Shown: piece after piece, positions 52,580 to 64,000 of the stretch
Position numbering within the stretch: the stretch's first letter is position 1
Layout: every line of letters starts with the position of its first letter
Notes under the pieces: generated by a model
The model's input: only the letters and a program-made list of their open reading frames with translations
What the model was told of the DNA's origin: nothing
The model's database searches: none
From: Bacillus sp. AFS055030
GTDB taxonomy: Bacteria; Bacillota; Bacilli; Bacillales; Bacillaceae_G
DNA: 64,000 nt
Direction: 5' to 3'
Assembly: GCF_002574545.1 (NCBI RefSeq)
Contig: NZ_NUGT01000082.1
Coordinates: forward strand, 1-64,000
Made by a program: the position numbers and the translations under genes

Positions 52580-52996
52580 TTATGCTCCTTTATCATTCTC
52601 AATATATTGAATTGCAAAATGTACAATTGTATTGAGTCTTTCTTCATTTTTTAATAAATAATGGTATCCAATTAACGCTTCCATTGCGGTTGCATATCGA
52701 TATGTTTGTACATCAGTATTTTTTGGTACAGTTCCTGACTTTGCATTACGACCCCTTTTAACAACTGCAACTTCTTCTTCTGACAATATTTCAGTATATA
52801 GCATTTCTCTAATTACTTTAGCTTGTCCTTTCGCAGAAACAAATCTTGTTGCTGCTCGGTGTAGTTGATTAGGTCTTACTGTTCCTTTTTCAAGGAGGTG
52901 ATGACGTACATAAATTTCATATACAGCATCACCTATATAAGCAAGTGCTAAACTGTTTAGTTGTTTAGCATCAATATTTTGGTTACTTTCGATCAT
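52580..52996 (-). CDS. mrnC: Mini-ribonuclease III (MrnC)
   Basis: Matures 23S rRNA ends in Bacillus. It is a 138-aa RNase III catalytic domain without a dsRNA-binding domain, with the active-site stretch [16 protein letters not shown] and a later [17 protein letters not shown]. The ATG at 52996 follows AAGAGGATAATTTC and lies 4 bp past the cysS stop codon. Confidence 0.93.
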   Translation of the reverse strand: MIESNQNIDAKQLNSLALAYIGDAVYEIYVRHHLLEKGTVRPNQLHRAATRFVSAKGQAKVIREMLYTEILSEEEVAVVKRGRNAKSGTVPKNTDVQTYRYATAMEALIGYHYLLKNEERLNTIVHFAIQYIENDKGA

Positions 52997-53000
52997 GAAA

Positions 53001-54401
53001 TTATCCTCTTTTCCAGCGAATACCTTGAGGAGTATCTTCAATGATAATATTCATTTCTTTTAATTGGTCACGAATTTGGTCCGCTAATGCAAAATCACGA
53101 TTTTTTCGTGCATCTGTTCGTTTTTGAATTAATGCTTCGATTTCATCATCTAGCATTGCTTGTTCTTCAACTAACGTAATGCCTAGTACATTTGATAATT
53201 CATCAAAAGTTGCTATTAATTGATTTAATACATTTGTAGACGTATGTGTCTGTAGTAAATATTGATTTGCCAATTTAGCTAACTGATATAAAACTGAAAT
53301 GGCATTAGCCGTATTAAAGTCATCATCCATTACTTTTGTGAAGATTGTTTTTTCATCTGCTATTTCTTTTAACCACTTATTGTCATCTTCTGTTAAATTC
53401 GTACTGCTTTCTAAACGATGCTTACTATTTTGGTAAGCTGTTTTAATACGTTCAAAACCATTTTTAGCCTCTTGTAAAAGTTCCTCGCTATAGTTAATTG
53501 GATGACGGTAATGCACTGATAGCATGAAGAAACGTAATAACATCGGATCAATGACTTTAATTATGTCATGTACTAATACAAAGTTCCCTAATGATTTAGA
53601 CATTTTTTCGTTATCAATATTGATGTATCCATTATGCATCCAATAATTTGAAAAAGTTTTCCCACTTAAAGCTTCTGACTGAGCGATCTCATTCTCATGG
53701 TGTGGGAATGATAAGTCTTGACCACCTGCATGAATATCGATAGTTTCTCCAAGATATTTCTTTGCCATTGCTGAGCACTCAATATGCCATCCTGGTCTAC
53801 CTTTCCCCCACGGACTTTCCCAAGAAATTTCACCTGGCTTTGCTGCCTTCCATAAAGCAAAGTCTAATGGATCTACTTTCTTTTCACCAACTTCAATTCT
53901 TTCACCAATTCGAAGGTCTTCAATTGATTGGTGTGAAAGTTTACCATAACCATCAAATTCCTTCGTTTTGAAATAAACATCACCTTCGGATTCATATGCA
54001 TAACCTTTTTTTACTAACTCATCGATGAACTCGATTATAATGTCCATATTATCCATTACGCGCGGATGATTCGTTGCTGTTTTGCAGCCTAGCGCTTGAA
54101 CATCTTCAAAATATGCATTAATAAAACGATCTGCTATAGTTGGGACATCTGAACCTAATTCATTTGCTGCTTTGATTAACTTATCATCAACATCTGTGAA
54201 ATTTGAAACATAATTTACTTCGTATCCACGATATTCAAAATAACGTCTTACTGTATCAAAAACAATTGCAGGTCTTGCATTACCAATGTGTATATAATTA
54301 TATACTGTTGGTCCACATACATACATTTTGACCTTGCCTTCTTCTATAGGCTTAAATTCTTCTTTATTCCTTGTTAATGTATTATAAATTTGAATTGCCA
54401 T
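53001..54401 (-). CDS. cysS: cysteinyl-tRNA synthetase
   Basis: 466 aa, B. subtilis length. Class I motifs: [11 protein letters not shown] (HIGH) and [11 protein letters not shown] (KMSKS). Zinc ligands are visible as [16 protein letters not shown] and FPHHENE. It is co-transcribed with cysE (5-bp gap) and so controlled by the Cys T-box upstream. Confidence 0.97.
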   Translation of the reverse strand: MAIQIYNTLTRNKEEFKPIEEGKVKMYVCGPTVYNYIHIGNARPAIVFDTVRRYFEYRGYEVNYVSNFTDVDDKLIKAANELGSDVPTIADRFINAYFEDVQALGCKTATNHPRVMDNMDIIIEFIDELVKKGYAYESEGDVYFKTKEFDGYGKLSHQSIEDLRIGERIEVGEKKVDPLDFALWKAAKPGEISWESPWGKGRPGWHIECSAMAKKYLGETIDIHAGGQDLSFPHHENEIAQSEALSGKTFSNYWMHNGYINIDNEKMSKSLGNFVLVHDIIKVIDPMLLRFFMLSVHYRHPINYSEELLQEAKNGFERIKTAYQNSKHRLESSTNLTEDDNKWLKEIADEKTIFTKVMDDDFNTANAISVLYQLAKLANQYLLQTHTSTNVLNQLIATFDELSNVLGITLVEEQAMLDDEIEALIQKRTDARKNRDFALADQIRDQLKEMNIIIEDTPQGIRWKRG

Positions 54402-54406
54402 AAGTG

Positions 54407-55051
54407 TTACTTCCTTTCAGATATTCTCATTAGGCTTCTTAGCTCTTCTAATTCCGCTTCTAGTTGTAGTAATCGATCTGCTACTGGGTCAGGTAGATCA
54501 GAGTGATCAAATTGATTATTTACTCTAATTCCATCTTGAACAACTATCTTTCCAGGTATACCAACAACCGTAGTATTATTTGGAACATCCTTTAGTACAA
54601 CTGAGTTTGCACCGATTTTTGCATTTTCTCCGATTGTGATTGACCCTAGAACCTTTGCCCCCGTAGCTACAAGTACACCATTCAATAAGGTTGGATGTCT
54701 CTTACCTTTCTCCTTCCCGGTTCCACCTAATGTTACTCCTTGATAAATCGTAACATCATCACCTATTTCACATGTTTCTCCAATTACGACTCCCGCTCCG
54801 TGATCGATAAAAAACCGTCTACCAATTTTCGCACCTGGGTGAATCTCGATACCAGTTAAAAAACGCGCAAACTGTGAAATACTTCTTGCAATAAAGTGCC
54901 ATTTTTTTCGATAGAAATAATGCGCAAATCGATAAAGCCATAAAGCATGTAAACCAGCATACGTAAGAATAACTTCTAAATAGCTAGTAGCGGCTGGGTC
55001 GCGTTCAAATATCGTCGCTACATCTTCCTTCATGTACTTTAGCATCTTCAT
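54407..55051 (-). CDS. cysE: serine O-acetyltransferase
   Basis: First step of cysteine synthesis, making O-acetylserine. 214 aa (B. subtilis 217). A left-handed beta-helix of hexapeptide repeats ([31 protein letters not shown]) carries the catalytic His of [10 protein letters not shown], with [14 protein letters not shown] following. It is first gene after the T-box, so cysteine starvation induces both synthesis and charging. Confidence 0.95.
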   Translation of the reverse strand: MKMLKYMKEDVATIFERDPAATSYLEVILTYAGLHALWLYRFAHYFYRKKWHFIARSISQFARFLTGIEIHPGAKIGRRFFIDHGAGVVIGETCEIGDDVTIYQGVTLGGTGKEKGKRHPTLLNGVLVATGAKVLGSITIGENAKIGANSVVLKDVPNNTTVVGIPGKIVVQDGIRVNNQFDHSDLPDPVADRLLQLEAELEELRSLMRISERK

Positions 55052-55100
55052 TTCCCCTTAAAGAATTTATTAAGAATTTGATTTTTTTCTCTATAAAAAT

Positions 55101-55141
55101 AAAAAGCGTCCCTGTGTACATAAAATACACAGAGACGCTTT
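55101..55141 (-). terminator. T-box regulated terminator before cysE
   Basis: AAAGCGTCTCTGTGTA and TACACAGGGACGCTTT form a stem of about 16 bp (with a G-U pair) followed by TTATTTTT on the minus strand. It is the transcription terminator that the T-box antiterminator competes with. Confidence 0.92.
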
Positions 55142-55345
55142 ACGCGCGGTTCCACTCTGTTTAGATAAAATAAATTATCTCAACTCATGTAATATAACGG
55201 TTTCCACCGCCTTAGCCTACTAAAACGTATTTTTCGGCTAAGGACTCAAGGGGGCACTTCCATGATTATCGTTAAAATCACTTCCACCAATGTGATTCTC
55301 TCTAGGTAACGAGTAATCATTTACTTTTCCCTTTCAACATTTTAC
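55142..55345 (-). promoter_or_regulatory. Cys-specific T-box leader
   Basis: The T-box core AGAGTGGAACCGCG is at 55158-55145. Upstream are a stem I region and GGAAGTGCCCC, in which TGC (Cys) is the likely specifier codon; an AAGGCGGTGG segment follows. Uncharged tRNA-Cys is expected to stabilise the antiterminator and switch on cysE-cysS. The gap from gltX to cysE is entirely taken up by this system; a promoter in the A/T-rich start near 55370 is not clear. Confidence 0.92.
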
Positions 55346-55388
55346 CTATATGAATATTACTTATATATATTACAAATTAATCAAAATG

Positions 55389-56849
55389 TTAACCAATTAT
55401 TTGTTGTAAACGAGCAATAACTTTTTCTTTTCCTAATAAAGTCATAGCTGCTGGTAATTCTGGACCATGACATTGACCAGTTGTTGCAACACGGATTGGC
55501 ATAAATAACTTTTTACCTTTTTGTCCAGTTGACTTTTGAACTGATTTCATTGCAGCTTTAATCGAATCAACTGTAAATTCTTCAGAAGCTTTTAGTTCTT
55601 CAACTAATGCTGAAAGTACTTCCTTTACTTGCTCTTCAGAAATAACAGCTTGCTCTTCTTCACCGAATGTTAAGACCTCTTTGAAGAATAAGCTTGATAG
55701 TTCTACAATTTCGGCTCCAAAACTCATTTGGTCTTGATATAAAGCTACTAAATTTGTAACCCATAGATTTTCATCTGCAGTGCGTTCTTCACTTACAAAA
55801 CCAGCTTTAATTAGATGTGGTAATGCAATTTCTACAACTTTTTCTAATGGTTGTTCTTTAATATATCGATTATTAATCCAAGTTAATTTTTGCTTATCAA
55901 ACATAGCTGGCGCAGAACTTAAACGGCTAGGATCGAAAATTTTAATAAATTCATCCTTGCTGAAAATCTCTTCCTCGCCAACTGGTGACCAACCAAGAAG
56001 AGCAATAAAGTTAAATAATGCTTCTGGTAAGTAACCAAGATTTTGATATTGCTCAATAAATTGTAATACAGATTCGTCACGTTTTGAAAGCTTTTTACGG
56101 TTTTCGTTCACAATTACAGCCATATGACCAAAATCTGGAGCATCCCAATTTAATGCACGATATACCATTAATTGTTTAGGCGTATTAGAAATATGCTCTT
56201 CACCGCGTAGTACGTGACTAATCTTCATTAATGCATCGTCAACTACTACAGCGTAGTTATAAGTAGCGATTCCGTTCTTTTTAACAAGAACCCAGTCTCC
56301 GATATCTTTTGATTCAAATTTAATATTTCCACGAACGATATCTTCCCATTCATACGTTTCGTTTGCTGGTACTGCAAAACGAATAGTATACTCTGCACCT
56401 GCTGCCTCTTTTACAGCTCTTTCTTCAGCTGTTAAATGACGACACTTCCCGCTATAACGTGTAGTTGGATGACCAGCCGCTAATTGTGCTTCACGTTCCG
56501 CTGCAAGCTCTTCCTCTGTACAATAGCACTTGTATGCATGACCATTCTCAATTAATTCATTGGCATATTGTTTGTACAAGTCTAGTCTTTCTAATTGACG
56601 ATAAGGACCGTATTCGCCACCTTTATCCGGACCTTCATCCCAATCGATCCCTAACCAGTGTAAATATTTCGCTTGACTTTCTTCGCCACCTTCAACATTA
56701 CGTTCAATATCAGTATCTTCAATACGTAATACCATATCACCATTAAAATGCTTAGCAAATAAATATACATATAATGCTGTACGGGCATTTCCAATATGTA
56801 AATGACCTGTCGGACTAGGTGCATAACGAACTCTTACTCTATTTGACAT
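55389..56849 (-). CDS. gltX: glutamyl-tRNA synthetase
   Basis: 486 aa. Class I motifs: [14 protein letters not shown] (HIGH) and KKLSKRDES (KMSKS). In Bacillus this enzyme also charges tRNA-Gln, later amidated by GatCAB. It lies upstream of the T-box-controlled cysES unit, as in B. subtilis. Confidence 0.97.
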   Translation of the reverse strand: MSNRVRVRYAPSPTGHLHIGNARTALYVYLFAKHFNGDMVLRIEDTDIERNVEGGEESQAKYLHWLGIDWDEGPDKGGEYGPYRQLERLDLYKQYANELIENGHAYKCYCTEEELAAEREAQLAAGHPTTRYSGKCRHLTAEERAVKEAAGAEYTIRFAVPANETYEWEDIVRGNIKFESKDIGDWVLVKKNGIATYNYAVVVDDALMKISHVLRGEEHISNTPKQLMVYRALNWDAPDFGHMAVIVNENRKKLSKRDESVLQFIEQYQNLGYLPEALFNFIALLGWSPVGEEEIFSKDEFIKIFDPSRLSSAPAMFDKQKLTWINNRYIKEQPLEKVVEIALPHLIKAGFVSEERTADENLWVTNLVALYQDQMSFGAEIVELSSLFFKEVLTFGEEEQAVISEEQVKEVLSALVEELKASEEFTVDSIKAAMKSVQKSTGQKGKKLFMPIRVATTGQCHGPELPAAMTLLGKEKVIARLQQIIG

Positions 56850-56891
56850 TTATAGACACTCTCCACTGAATAATTAATATACTTTATTAGT

Positions 56892-57371
56892 TTAAGCCTT
56901 CTTTTGTAACAATACAACCGCTTGGGATGCAATTCCTTCTTTTCTTCCTGTAAAACCTAATTTTTCAGTTGTTGTTGCTTTTACATTAATACAATCAGAT
57001 GTCGTTTCAAGCAGTTCTGCAATTCGCTCTCTCATTAATTCGATATATGGAGCCATTTTAGGCGCTTGAGCAATAATCGTACAATCCGCGTTAACTAACT
57101 CATAGCCTTTATCCTTAACAAGATGGAATACGTGTTGAAGTAGTTTTGCTGAATCAGCATCTTTAAAAGCTGGATCTGTATCCGGAAAATGTCTACCTAT
57201 ATCTCCTTCACCAATAGCCCCTAGCAATGCATCCGAAATTGTATGAAGAAGAACATCTGCATCAGAATGACCTAATAAACCTAATTCGTATGGAATCTCA
57301 ATTCCACCAATAATTAACGGGCGATTTTCTGCAAAAGCGTGAACATCAAACCCTTGTCCAATTCTAAACAT
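56892..57371 (-). CDS. ispF: 2-C-methyl-D-erythritol 2,4-cyclodiphosphate synthase
   Basis: 159 aa, trimeric MEP-pathway enzyme. GFDVHAFAE holds the metal-binding Asp/His pair, [20 protein letters not shown] the third ligand, and [12 protein letters not shown] follows. It lies 11 bp after ispD, the preceding enzyme but one in the pathway. Confidence 0.97.
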   Translation of the reverse strand: MFRIGQGFDVHAFAENRPLIIGGIEIPYELGLLGHSDADVLLHTISDALLGAIGEGDIGRHFPDTDPAFKDADSAKLLQHVFHLVKDKGYELVNADCTIIAQAPKMAPYIELMRERIAELLETTSDCINVKATTTEKLGFTGRKEGIASQAVVLLQKKA

Positions 57372-57382
57372 GTAAACACCTT

Positions 57383-58069
57383 CTAACTTCTATATTGTTC
57401 ATAGATTGTTTTTGCAAAAAACAAGTCTTCTTTAGTTGTTACTTTAATATTGTTATAATCTCCATTTACTACAAAAACTTTACTTCCGTTCCACTCGACT
57501 AAGCTTGCATCATCAGTTCCTAAATAACCATTTTCGATTGCTTTTTGATGCGCTTCTATTAAGCAATTGTATGTAAAAGCTTGGGGAGTCTGTACTCCCC
57601 AAAGTGTAGAACGATCAATTGTTTCAACGACTTCATGATCAATCACTTTCTTTATTGTATCTTTCATTGGAACAGCACAGATGACTGCCTCATGTTCATT
57701 CATCTTTTCAAGAATCCGATCAATCACTGCATTTGTTACAAATGGTCTCGCCCCGTCATGTACTAAAATAAAACTTTCAGTATCCTTTATTGAAACTAAA
57801 CCATTATAAACACTTTCTTGCCTTTCTGCTCCACCATTTACGTAGGTTATTTTATTTTGAATACAACTTGGCAAATTTAATGTTTCAAAAAACTGTTTTT
57901 CTGATTCTTTAATCGGTAAGATAATCTCATTGCAACGATCATCTTCGCCAAAAACTTTTAAAGTTAATTCAATAATTGGCGAGCTAATTATTTTAAGAAA
58001 TAATTTATTATAACCTGCACCCATTCGTGAGCCAGAGCCCGCTGCTGGAATGATGACCTTATATTGCAT
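57383..58069 (-). CDS. ispD: 2-C-methyl-D-erythritol 4-phosphate cytidylyltransferase
   Basis: 228 aa (B. subtilis 232). CTP-binding loop [19 protein letters not shown] at the N-terminus, then VHDGARPFV and [10 protein letters not shown] in the active site. It adds CMP to methylerythritol phosphate. It lies between yacL and ispF. Confidence 0.97.
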   Translation of the reverse strand: MQYKVIIPAAGSGSRMGAGYNKLFLKIISSPIIELTLKVFGEDDRCNEIILPIKESEKQFFETLNLPSCIQNKITYVNGGAERQESVYNGLVSIKDTESFILVHDGARPFVTNAVIDRILEKMNEHEAVICAVPMKDTIKKVIDHEVVETIDRSTLWGVQTPQAFTYNCLIEAHQKAIENGYLGTDDASLVEWNGSKVFVVNGDYNNIKVTTKEDLFFAKTIYEQYRS

Positions 58070-58089
58070 TTTACGTATACCCCTCTAAC

Positions 58090-59160
58090 TTACTTTACCT
58101 TTGCAAAAATCATACGACCTGCAGAAGTTTGTAGTACGCTCGTAACGACTGTCTCTACTCGTTTACCAATTGATTCTTTACCATCTTCAACAACAATCAT
58201 TGTACCATCGTCTAAATATGCAACACCTTGTAGTTTTTCTTTACCTTCTTTTACTACAAAAGCAGTTAATACTTCCCCAGGTAATACTACTGGTTTAATT
58301 GCATTAGCTAGATCGTTAATATTCCAAACCTTAATTTGCTGTAGTTCACTTACCTTATTTAAATTAAAGTCATTTGTCACTAAAATACCATTTTTTAATT
58401 TAGTAAGTTTTACTAACTTAGCATCTACTTCGGGAACATCTTCAAAATCCCCTTCGTAGATTTCAACTTTCATAGCTAGCTCTTTTTGAATTCTATTTAG
58501 AATATCTAATCCTCTTCGTCCTCTATTTCGTTTTAACGTATCTGAGGAATCAGCTATATATTGTAATTCTGCTAATACAAATTGTGGAATCACAATAGTT
58601 CCTTCAATGAATCCAGTTTGACAAATATCAGCAATACGACCATCGATGATTACACTAGTATCTAAAATTTTAACTGGTATATCAAAAGATGCATCTTGCT
58701 CTTCAGCAGCTTTTTTCTTAGCTTTTGAAGATAGAGTAAATAAACTCAATAATTCTTCTCTCTTTTTAATCCCAACTTGAAAACCTAAATATCCTAATAA
58801 AATCGTAATAACGATTTGAATAATTGATGAAACATACTGTAATCTAATTGAGTCAATTGGCAATGAAATAAGAAATGCCAGAATAAGTCCAAAAACAAGT
58901 CCTAAACTACCAAACAAAATCATTGAAATAGGAGCTTTTAATAATTTCTCCTCAATATACTTGATAAACGTTACTGTTGGATCAACTAACCAAAGCGATA
59001 AAATAAAAAAGATCACTGCTCCACTTAAAGCCTGCACATAAGAATTTTGCAATATATTAGGTAACTCTGTTTTCAACAGTTTATCTAATAGTGGAAAAAG
59101 TACTAAACCTAAAGTACTTCCGACAAAAATATAAATAACTTGAACGATCCTCTTTATCAA
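58090..59160 (-). CDS. yacL: YacL, membrane PIN-TRAM domain protein
   Basis: 356 aa. Four N-terminal membrane segments (about residues 1-120) precede a PIN domain starting KILDTSVIIDGRIADIC with catalytic acids, then a C-terminal TRAM domain (GEVLTAFVVKEGKEKLQGVAYLDDGTMIVVE-type). A nuclease role is predicted from the PIN fold; the biological role is unsettled. It starts at TTG (59160) with AAAGGAGGTGG upstream, and follows disA. Confidence 0.9.
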   Translation of the reverse strand: MIKRIVQVIYIFVGSTLGLVLFPLLDKLLKTELPNILQNSYVQALSGAVIFFILSLWLVDPTVTFIKYIEEKLLKAPISMILFGSLGLVFGLILAFLISLPIDSIRLQYVSSIIQIVITILLGYLGFQVGIKKREELLSLFTLSSKAKKKAAEEQDASFDIPVKILDTSVIIDGRIADICQTGFIEGTIVIPQFVLAELQYIADSSDTLKRNRGRRGLDILNRIQKELAMKVEIYEGDFEDVPEVDAKLVKLTKLKNGILVTNDFNLNKVSELQQIKVWNINDLANAIKPVVLPGEVLTAFVVKEGKEKLQGVAYLDDGTMIVVEDGKESIGKRVETVVTSVLQTSAGRMIFAKVK

Positions 59161-59210
59161 CTCGCCACCTCCTTTAAATAAATAATTAACTCTATCTTAG
59201 ACGAAGTAAC

Positions 59211-60284
59211 TTAGTTATGTCTATTGATATACAGTTGCTCTTGAATTCGTTTTAACCCTTCTTTGATTTTTTTTGCACGAATTTCACCAATTCCATCAAC
59301 ATCATCTAACTCAGCAAGAGTAGCCTTGTAGATTCCTTTAAGGTGCTTAAATCGCTGTGTTAAGTTTTCAATCACTAGCGGCGGCAGTCTAGAAATTTTC
59401 ATCAACATCCGATACCCTCTAGGTTCTACCATTTCCTCAAGATTAGTGTTATTTGGATAACCTAACAATTTAATAATGTCATGATCCTCTAACAATTCTT
59501 CGTTTGCGAGCTCTTGGAGTTTTTGCAAAATACTTTTAGGATCTTCTTCCTTACTATAATGATAATCCTTTATTAAAAGTAATGCCTCCTCCTCAAGGTC
59601 CGAAATGATCTCAATTAACTGTAATTCAATCAGCCTTCCTTCATCACCAAGTTCAATTACATAGTTATTAATTTCATTTTTAATTCGAAGTACCATTTCA
59701 ACACTATGTAACACATTTACAACTTCAAATAATGTAACTAGCTCTTCAAATTCTAAAATGCTAAGTGAAGTAATCCCTTGATTCCACACAATTTTATATT
59801 TTTCAAGGGTTTGAATCGCCTGATTAGCTTTTGTTAAAATCACGCCAATATCTCGCAGCGTATAGCGTAAATTACCTTTATATAAGGTAATCACATTACG
59901 TCTTTGCGAAATAGCAATGACTAAGTTTCCTGTCTGTCTTGATACTCGTTCTGCAGTTCGATGACGCATACCAGTTTCTTTTGTAAATATTGATTGATCT
60001 GGTATTAATTGTGCATTTGCCAACAGGATTTTTGTCCCTGTTTCATTTAAAATGAGTGCTCCATCCATTTTAGCTAATTCATATAAGCTAGCTGGAGAGA
60101 AAGGGTCATTAATATGAAAACCTCCATCGACCATTTCCTTTGTTTCATCATTAAAGCCAAGTACAATTAATCCACCAGTCTGAGCTCTAAGTACATTATC
60201 AATGCCATCTCGCAATGGTGTACCTGGAGCAATCATTTCTAAAACTGGCAACATTGATTTAGCTTTTTGTTTTTGATCCTCCAT
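59211..60284 (-). CDS. disA: DNA integrity scanning diadenylate cyclase DisA
   Basis: 357 aa. The N-terminal DAC domain makes c-di-AMP, with [10 protein letters not shown] (about 71-80) and [13 protein letters not shown] (about 102-114). A helical linker follows, then a helix-hairpin-helix domain ([18 protein letters not shown]) that recognises branched DNA. It lies 2 bp after radA, whose product restrains DisA in B. subtilis. Confidence 0.97.
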   Translation of the reverse strand: MEDQKQKAKSMLPVLEMIAPGTPLRDGIDNVLRAQTGGLIVLGFNDETKEMVDGGFHINDPFSPASLYELAKMDGALILNETGTKILLANAQLIPDQSIFTKETGMRHRTAERVSRQTGNLVIAISQRRNVITLYKGNLRYTLRDIGVILTKANQAIQTLEKYKIVWNQGITSLSILEFEELVTLFEVVNVLHSVEMVLRIKNEINNYVIELGDEGRLIELQLIEIISDLEEEALLLIKDYHYSKEEDPKSILQKLQELANEELLEDHDIIKLLGYPNNTNLEEMVEPRGYRMLMKISRLPPLVIENLTQRFKHLKGIYKATLAELDDVDGIGEIRAKKIKEGLKRIQEQLYINRHN

Positions 60285-60286
60285 CT

Positions 60287-61666
60287 CTACCCTCCTAACA
60301 CGTATTTTAATGCTTCATGTACCGTATTAACACCTATTATTTCCATTCCTTCAGGAAAACTCCACCCACCAATATTTTTTGATGGAATTATCGCTCTTTT
60401 AAATCCTAGTTTAGCTGCTTCTTGTACTCTTTGCTCTATTCTAGATACCCTTCTAACTTCTCCTGTTAAACCAATTTCACCAATGACTACATCTGTTGGA
60501 TTAGTAGGTTTATCTTGAAAGCTTGATGCTATACTTACCGCAACAGCTAAGTCTACAGCCGGCTCATCTAACTTCAGTCCTCCGGCAACCTTTAAATAAG
60601 CATCTTGATTTTGTAATAAAAGACCCATTCTCTTTTCTAATACAGCCATAATTAACGACACTCTATTGTGATCTATCCCTGTTGCCATTCGCCTTGCATT
60701 TCCAAAACTCGTTGGAGAGACAAGTGCCTGTAGTTCAACAAGTACAGGTCTAGTTCCTTCCATAGAAGCAACAACAGTGGAACCTGCTACTCCAAAAGGT
60801 CTCTCTTCTAAAAATATTTCTGATGGATTCAGCACTTCTACTAATCCTAACTCTTTCATCTCAAAAATCCCTGTTTCATTAGTAGATCCAAAACGATTTT
60901 TAACTGCTCTTAATATTCGATATGTATGATGTCTTTCACCCTCGAAATATAACACTGCATCTACCATGTGTTCTAGTAGTCGTGGGCCGGCAATTGCCCC
61001 CTCTTTCGTCACATGACCTACAATAAAAATTGGGATCCCTTTTGTCTTAGCGATTTTCATTAATTCTGAAGTACACTCTCGAACTTGTGAAACACTACCA
61101 GGAGCAGATGTTACTTCCTGTAAATAGATTGTTTGAATCGAATCAATTACAACAAAATCAGGAGACATCTCATCCATATATCGAGCAATATAAGACAAAT
61201 CTGTCTCGGATAAAACATATAAGTTTTGTGTAGCGACACCTAATCGCTCTGCTCTTAATTTTATTTGCTTCTGAGATTCTTCACCTGAAACATATAAAAC
61301 TTTATGATCCTTTTTAGCCAATTGTGAGGAAACTTGTAAAAGCATCGTTGACTTACCAATTCCCGGGTCACCACCAATTAATACTAATGAACCTAGAACG
61401 ATACCACCACCTAAAACACGGTTAAACTCATCAAAGGAGGTTTCGATACGAGTTTCAGTTCCTATTTCCACTTCCATGATTGAAATTGGTTTCGTTCCTT
61501 CTACTGTAGCATTCGTATTAAATGTCAGCCTTCTTGAACTAGCAGGCTGTTCTATAAATTCAACCATTGTATTCCACTCGTTACATGCAGGACACTTTCC
61601 GACCCACTTAACTGATTCATATCCACAAGACTGACAAACGAATTTAGTTTTATTTTTTTTAGCCAT
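60287..61666 (-). CDS. radA: DNA repair protein RadA (Sms)
   Basis: 459 aa (B. subtilis 458). N-terminal zinc finger (CQSCG and CPACNEW), RecA-like ATPase with [10 protein letters not shown] (Walker A) and the RadA motif [11 protein letters not shown], then a Lon-protease-like C-terminal domain. I start at MAKKNKTKF (61666), after AAGAGGAAC; an in-frame start at 61723 would add a non-homologous extension. Confidence 0.96.
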   Translation of the reverse strand: MAKKNKTKFVCQSCGYESVKWVGKCPACNEWNTMVEFIEQPASSRRLTFNTNATVEGTKPISIMEVEIGTETRIETSFDEFNRVLGGGIVLGSLVLIGGDPGIGKSTMLLQVSSQLAKKDHKVLYVSGEESQKQIKLRAERLGVATQNLYVLSETDLSYIARYMDEMSPDFVVIDSIQTIYLQEVTSAPGSVSQVRECTSELMKIAKTKGIPIFIVGHVTKEGAIAGPRLLEHMVDAVLYFEGERHHTYRILRAVKNRFGSTNETGIFEMKELGLVEVLNPSEIFLEERPFGVAGSTVVASMEGTRPVLVELQALVSPTSFGNARRMATGIDHNRVSLIMAVLEKRMGLLLQNQDAYLKVAGGLKLDEPAVDLAVAVSIASSFQDKPTNPTDVVIGEIGLTGEVRRVSRIEQRVQEAAKLGFKRAIIPSKNIGGWSFPEGMEIIGVNTVHEALKYVLGG

Positions 61667-61752
61667 ATGTATAGTTCCTCTTTTGTTACTATGATTTTCT
61701 ATATTAATAGAGTATGTATTCAAAGTCTATCGTAACGCTTTTTTGATATAAG

Positions 61753-61775
61753 AAAAAGGGCTTCACGCCCTTTTT
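61753..61775. terminator. clpC operon terminator
   Basis: AAAAAGGGC and GCCCTTTTT form a 9-bp stem with a 5-nt loop, 70 bp past clpC, with T runs on both strands. It separates the clpC operon from radA. Confidence 0.85.
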
Positions 61776-61845
61776 CACAAATTAGATAACTTTACAATTA
61801 ATTTGTTCAATTATCCTTCTTAAAAGGTATGAACTTTGTAATTGC

Positions 61846-64000
61846 TTATTGATTTACAGTTTCAGCCGCTGATCTAATCACATATTCATTATCCTTTACA
61901 TCAAGAATAACTTTTCGGCCTTTTTCAACATTTCCTTTTAATAGTTCTTCAGATAAACGATCCTCTACTTGTTTTTGAATTGCTCTTCTTAAAGGACGAG
62001 CTCCATACTCTGCATCGAACCCTTCATCTGAAATTTTATCAATTGCTGCATCTGATAACTCTAGTTCAATTTCTTGTTCTTTTAAACGCTTAGTTAAGCT
62101 GTTAACCATTAAGTGAACAATTTCTTTAATATGTTTCTTCTCTAATGAATGGAAAACGATTGTTTCATCGATACGGTTTAAGAACTCAGGACGGAATGCT
62201 TTTTTCAGTTCCTCTAATACCTTTCCTTTCATATCTTTGTAATCTTTTTCTCCATCGTTAATATTAAATCCAACATATTTATTTGCTTTTAAAGCACTTG
62301 CACCAACGTTGGATGTCATAATAACTAGTGTGTTTCTAAAGTCAACTGTACGGCCTTTTGAATCAGTTAGTCGACCGTCCTCTAATACTTGAAGTAAGAT
62401 ATTAAATACATCTGGATGTGCTTTCTCAATTTCATCTAATAGAATTACTGAGTATGGTTTACGTCTAACTTTCTCAGTCAATTGACCACCTTCATCATAT
62501 CCTACATACCCTGGAGGTGCCCCTACTAATCGAGATGTTGCATGTTTTTCCATATACTCTGACATATCAATACGAATCATCGCGTCTTCATCGCCGAAAA
62601 TTGTTTCAGCTAATGCTCGAGCCAACTCTGTTTTACCTACCCCTGTAGGACCTAAGAAAATAAATGAACCAATTGGTCGTTTTGGATCTTTTAGTCCAGC
62701 TCTTGCACGACGTACAGCTTTAGAAACTGCTACTACAGCTTCTTCTTGACCAATTACTCGTTTATGAAGAACACTTTCCATATTTAACAGTTTATCTGCC
62801 TCTGTTTGCGCAAGTTTTGTAACTGGAATATTCGTCCATGATGATACAACATTTGCTATATCCTCAACAGTTACTTCAGAATTTTCTTTGCCTTGTTTCT
62901 CTTTCCATTGGCGTTTCGTATCTTCTAATTGTTCACGTAATCTTTGTTCTGAGTCTCTTAATGATGCTGCTTTTTCAAATTCTTGACTTTGAACAGCCGC
63001 ATCTTTCTCTTTACGAACTTCCTCTAATTTTAATTCCAATTCTTTTAAATTTGGTGGTGTTGTAAAGCTACGTAATCGTACTTTAGAACCTGCCTCATCA
63101 ATAACATCAATTGCTTTATCTGGTAAGAAACGGTCTGTAATATAACGATCAGATAGTTTTACAGCCTCAATAATTGCTTGATCAGAAATTGATACTCTAT
63201 GATGCGCCTCATAACGGTCACGTAATCCTTGAAGAATTTGAATTGACTCCTCTACACTTGGCTGATCAACTTGAATTGGTTGGAAACGACGCTCTAATGC
63301 AGCATCTTTTTCGATATATTTACGGTATTCATCAATTGTTGTTGCACCGATGCATTGTAGTTCACCTCGTGCTAATGACGGCTTTAAGATGTTTGATGCA
63401 TCAATTGCACCTTCCGCTCCACCTGCACCAATTAATGTATGAAGTTCATCAATGAAAAGAATGATATTGCCAGCTTGGCGAATTTCATCCATTACTTTTT
63501 TCAGACGATCTTCAAATTCACCGCGGTACTTAGTTCCAGCTACGACAGTACCCATATCAAGTGTCATTACTCGTTTATCTCTTAAAATCTCCGGTACTTC
63601 ATTATTAACAATTTGTTGAGCCAATCCTTCTGCAATTGCTGTTTTACCTACACCAGGCTCACCAATTAATACTGGATTATTTTTAGTACGTCGGCTTAAC
63701 ACTTCAATTACTCGCTGAATTTCTTTACCACGACCGATTACTGGATCTAAGCGACCCTCTCTAGCCGATACAGTTAAATCACGAGCTAAGCTGTCTAATG
63801 TCGGTGTATTTGCTTGATTAGCAGATCCATTTTGATGATTAGACGAGCTTTCATTGCTACCTAATAACTGAAGAACTTGTTGACGAGCTTTATTTAGGCT
63901 TACACCAAGATTATTTAAAACTCTTGCTGCTACGCCTTCTCCTTCTCGAATTAGTCCTAAAAGGATATGCTCTGTTCCTACATATGAATGACCTAGTTTA
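61846..64000 (-). CDS. clpC: ATP-dependent Clp protease ATPase subunit ClpC (5' end outside window)
   Basis: The 717 visible residues run without a stop to the right edge, so about 90 N-terminal residues are missing against B. subtilis ClpC (810 aa). Present are the second half of the Clp N-domain ([28 protein letters not shown]), a Ser/Asn/Gln-rich linker, AAA1 (GEPGVGKT at visible residues 113-120), the UVR-like middle domain ([18 protein letters not shown]) and AAA2 ([11 protein letters not shown]). With ClpP it degrades regulators and damaged proteins. ctsR, mcsA and mcsB are expected just upstream. Confidence 0.97.
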   Translation of the reverse strand, partial: KLGHSYVGTEHILLGLIREGEGVAARVLNNLGVSLNKARQQVLQLLGSNESSSNHQNGSANQANTPTLDSLARDLTVSAREGRLDPVIGRGKEIQRVIEVLSRRTKNNPVLIGEPGVGKTAIAEGLAQQIVNNEVPEILRDKRVMTLDMGTVVAGTKYRGEFEDRLKKVMDEIRQAGNIILFIDELHTLIGAGGAEGAIDASNILKPSLARGELQCIGATTIDEYRKYIEKDAALERRFQPIQVDQPSVEESIQILQGLRDRYEAHHRVSISDQAIIEAVKLSDRYITDRFLPDKAIDVIDEAGSKVRLRSFTTPPNLKELELKLEEVRKEKDAAVQSQEFEKAASLRDSEQRLREQLEDTKRQWKEKQGKENSEVTVEDIANVVSSWTNIPVTKLAQTEADKLLNMESVLHKRVIGQEEAVVAVSKAVRRARAGLKDPKRPIGSFIFLGPTGVGKTELARALAETIFGDEDAMIRIDMSEYMEKHATSRLVGAPPGYVGYDEGGQLTEKVRRKPYSVILLDEIEKAHPDVFNILLQVLEDGRLTDSKGRTVDFRNTLVIMTSNVGASALKANKYVGFNINDGEKDYKDMKGKVLEELKKAFRPEFLNRIDETIVFHSLEKKHIKEIVHLMVNSLTKRLKEQEIELELSDAAIDKISDEGFDAEYGARPLRRAIQKQVEDRLSEELLKGNVEKGRKVILDVKDNEYVIRSAAETVNQ

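Overview
The window is a low-GC Bacillaceae chromosome segment from an endospore former. Gene content and order match the B. subtilis/B. cereus layout running from clpC through rpoBC, the S10-spc-alpha ribosomal cluster, and the cwlD-salA-kbaA-pdaB sporulation genes up to an rRNA operon. Nearly every gene is on the minus strand, so transcription runs from the right edge to the left; pdaB is the only clear plus-strand gene. I cannot name the genus from sequence alone.

Right to left: (1) 64000-49372: clpC (5' end cut by the window), radA, disA, yacL, ispD, ispF, gltX, a Cys-type T-box, cysE, cysS, mrnC, rlmB, yacP/rae1, sigH, rpmG, secE, nusG. This is DNA-damage and c-di-AMP functions, isoprenoid precursors, tRNA charging, rRNA maturation, the sporulation sigma factor H, and Sec/NusG. 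(2) 49202-33871: rplK-rplA, an L10-leader-controlled rplJ-rplL, a YbxB-type methyltransferase, rpoB-rpoC, then rpsL-rpsG-fusA-tuf with its own promoter. (3) 33533-19365: the S10-spc-alpha cluster from rpsJ to rplQ, with secY, adk, infA and rpoA inside. (4) 19251-15010: the ECF vitamin-transport energising module (ecfA1, ecfA2, ecfT), truA, and rplM-rpsI with an L13-type leader. (5) 14701-4654: an accessory block between rpsI and ybaK, holding a GltP/GltT-type transporter, aspartase, NAD-malic enzyme, a GlnK/GlnL-type two-component system, an orphan HK97-type phage portal protein and a homospermidine-synthase-like dehydrogenase. (6) 4546-1: ybaK, cwlD, salA, kbaA, pdaB, a small unknown gene, and two tandem promoters of an rrn operon whose 16S gene lies beyond the left edge.

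The accessory block reads as an amino-acid/C4-dicarboxylate catabolic unit: import of glutamate/aspartate, aspartate to fumarate, malate to pyruvate, with its own sensor pair. A direct repeat with the exact form reported for B. subtilis GlnL (TTTTGT-N4-TTTTGT) and a full-consensus CcpA cre site lie upstream of the transporter, suggesting local activation plus carbon catabolite repression. The most unusual features are the lone portal gene, whose apparent initiation codon is ATT in an otherwise standard context, and a roughly 150-nt stem-closed element followed by a terminator between aspA and maeA. Several genes expected at these positions are absent locally: gerD, map, a small gene before infA, and the L7Ae-like gene between rpoC and rpsL. 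The rest is conventional core genome.
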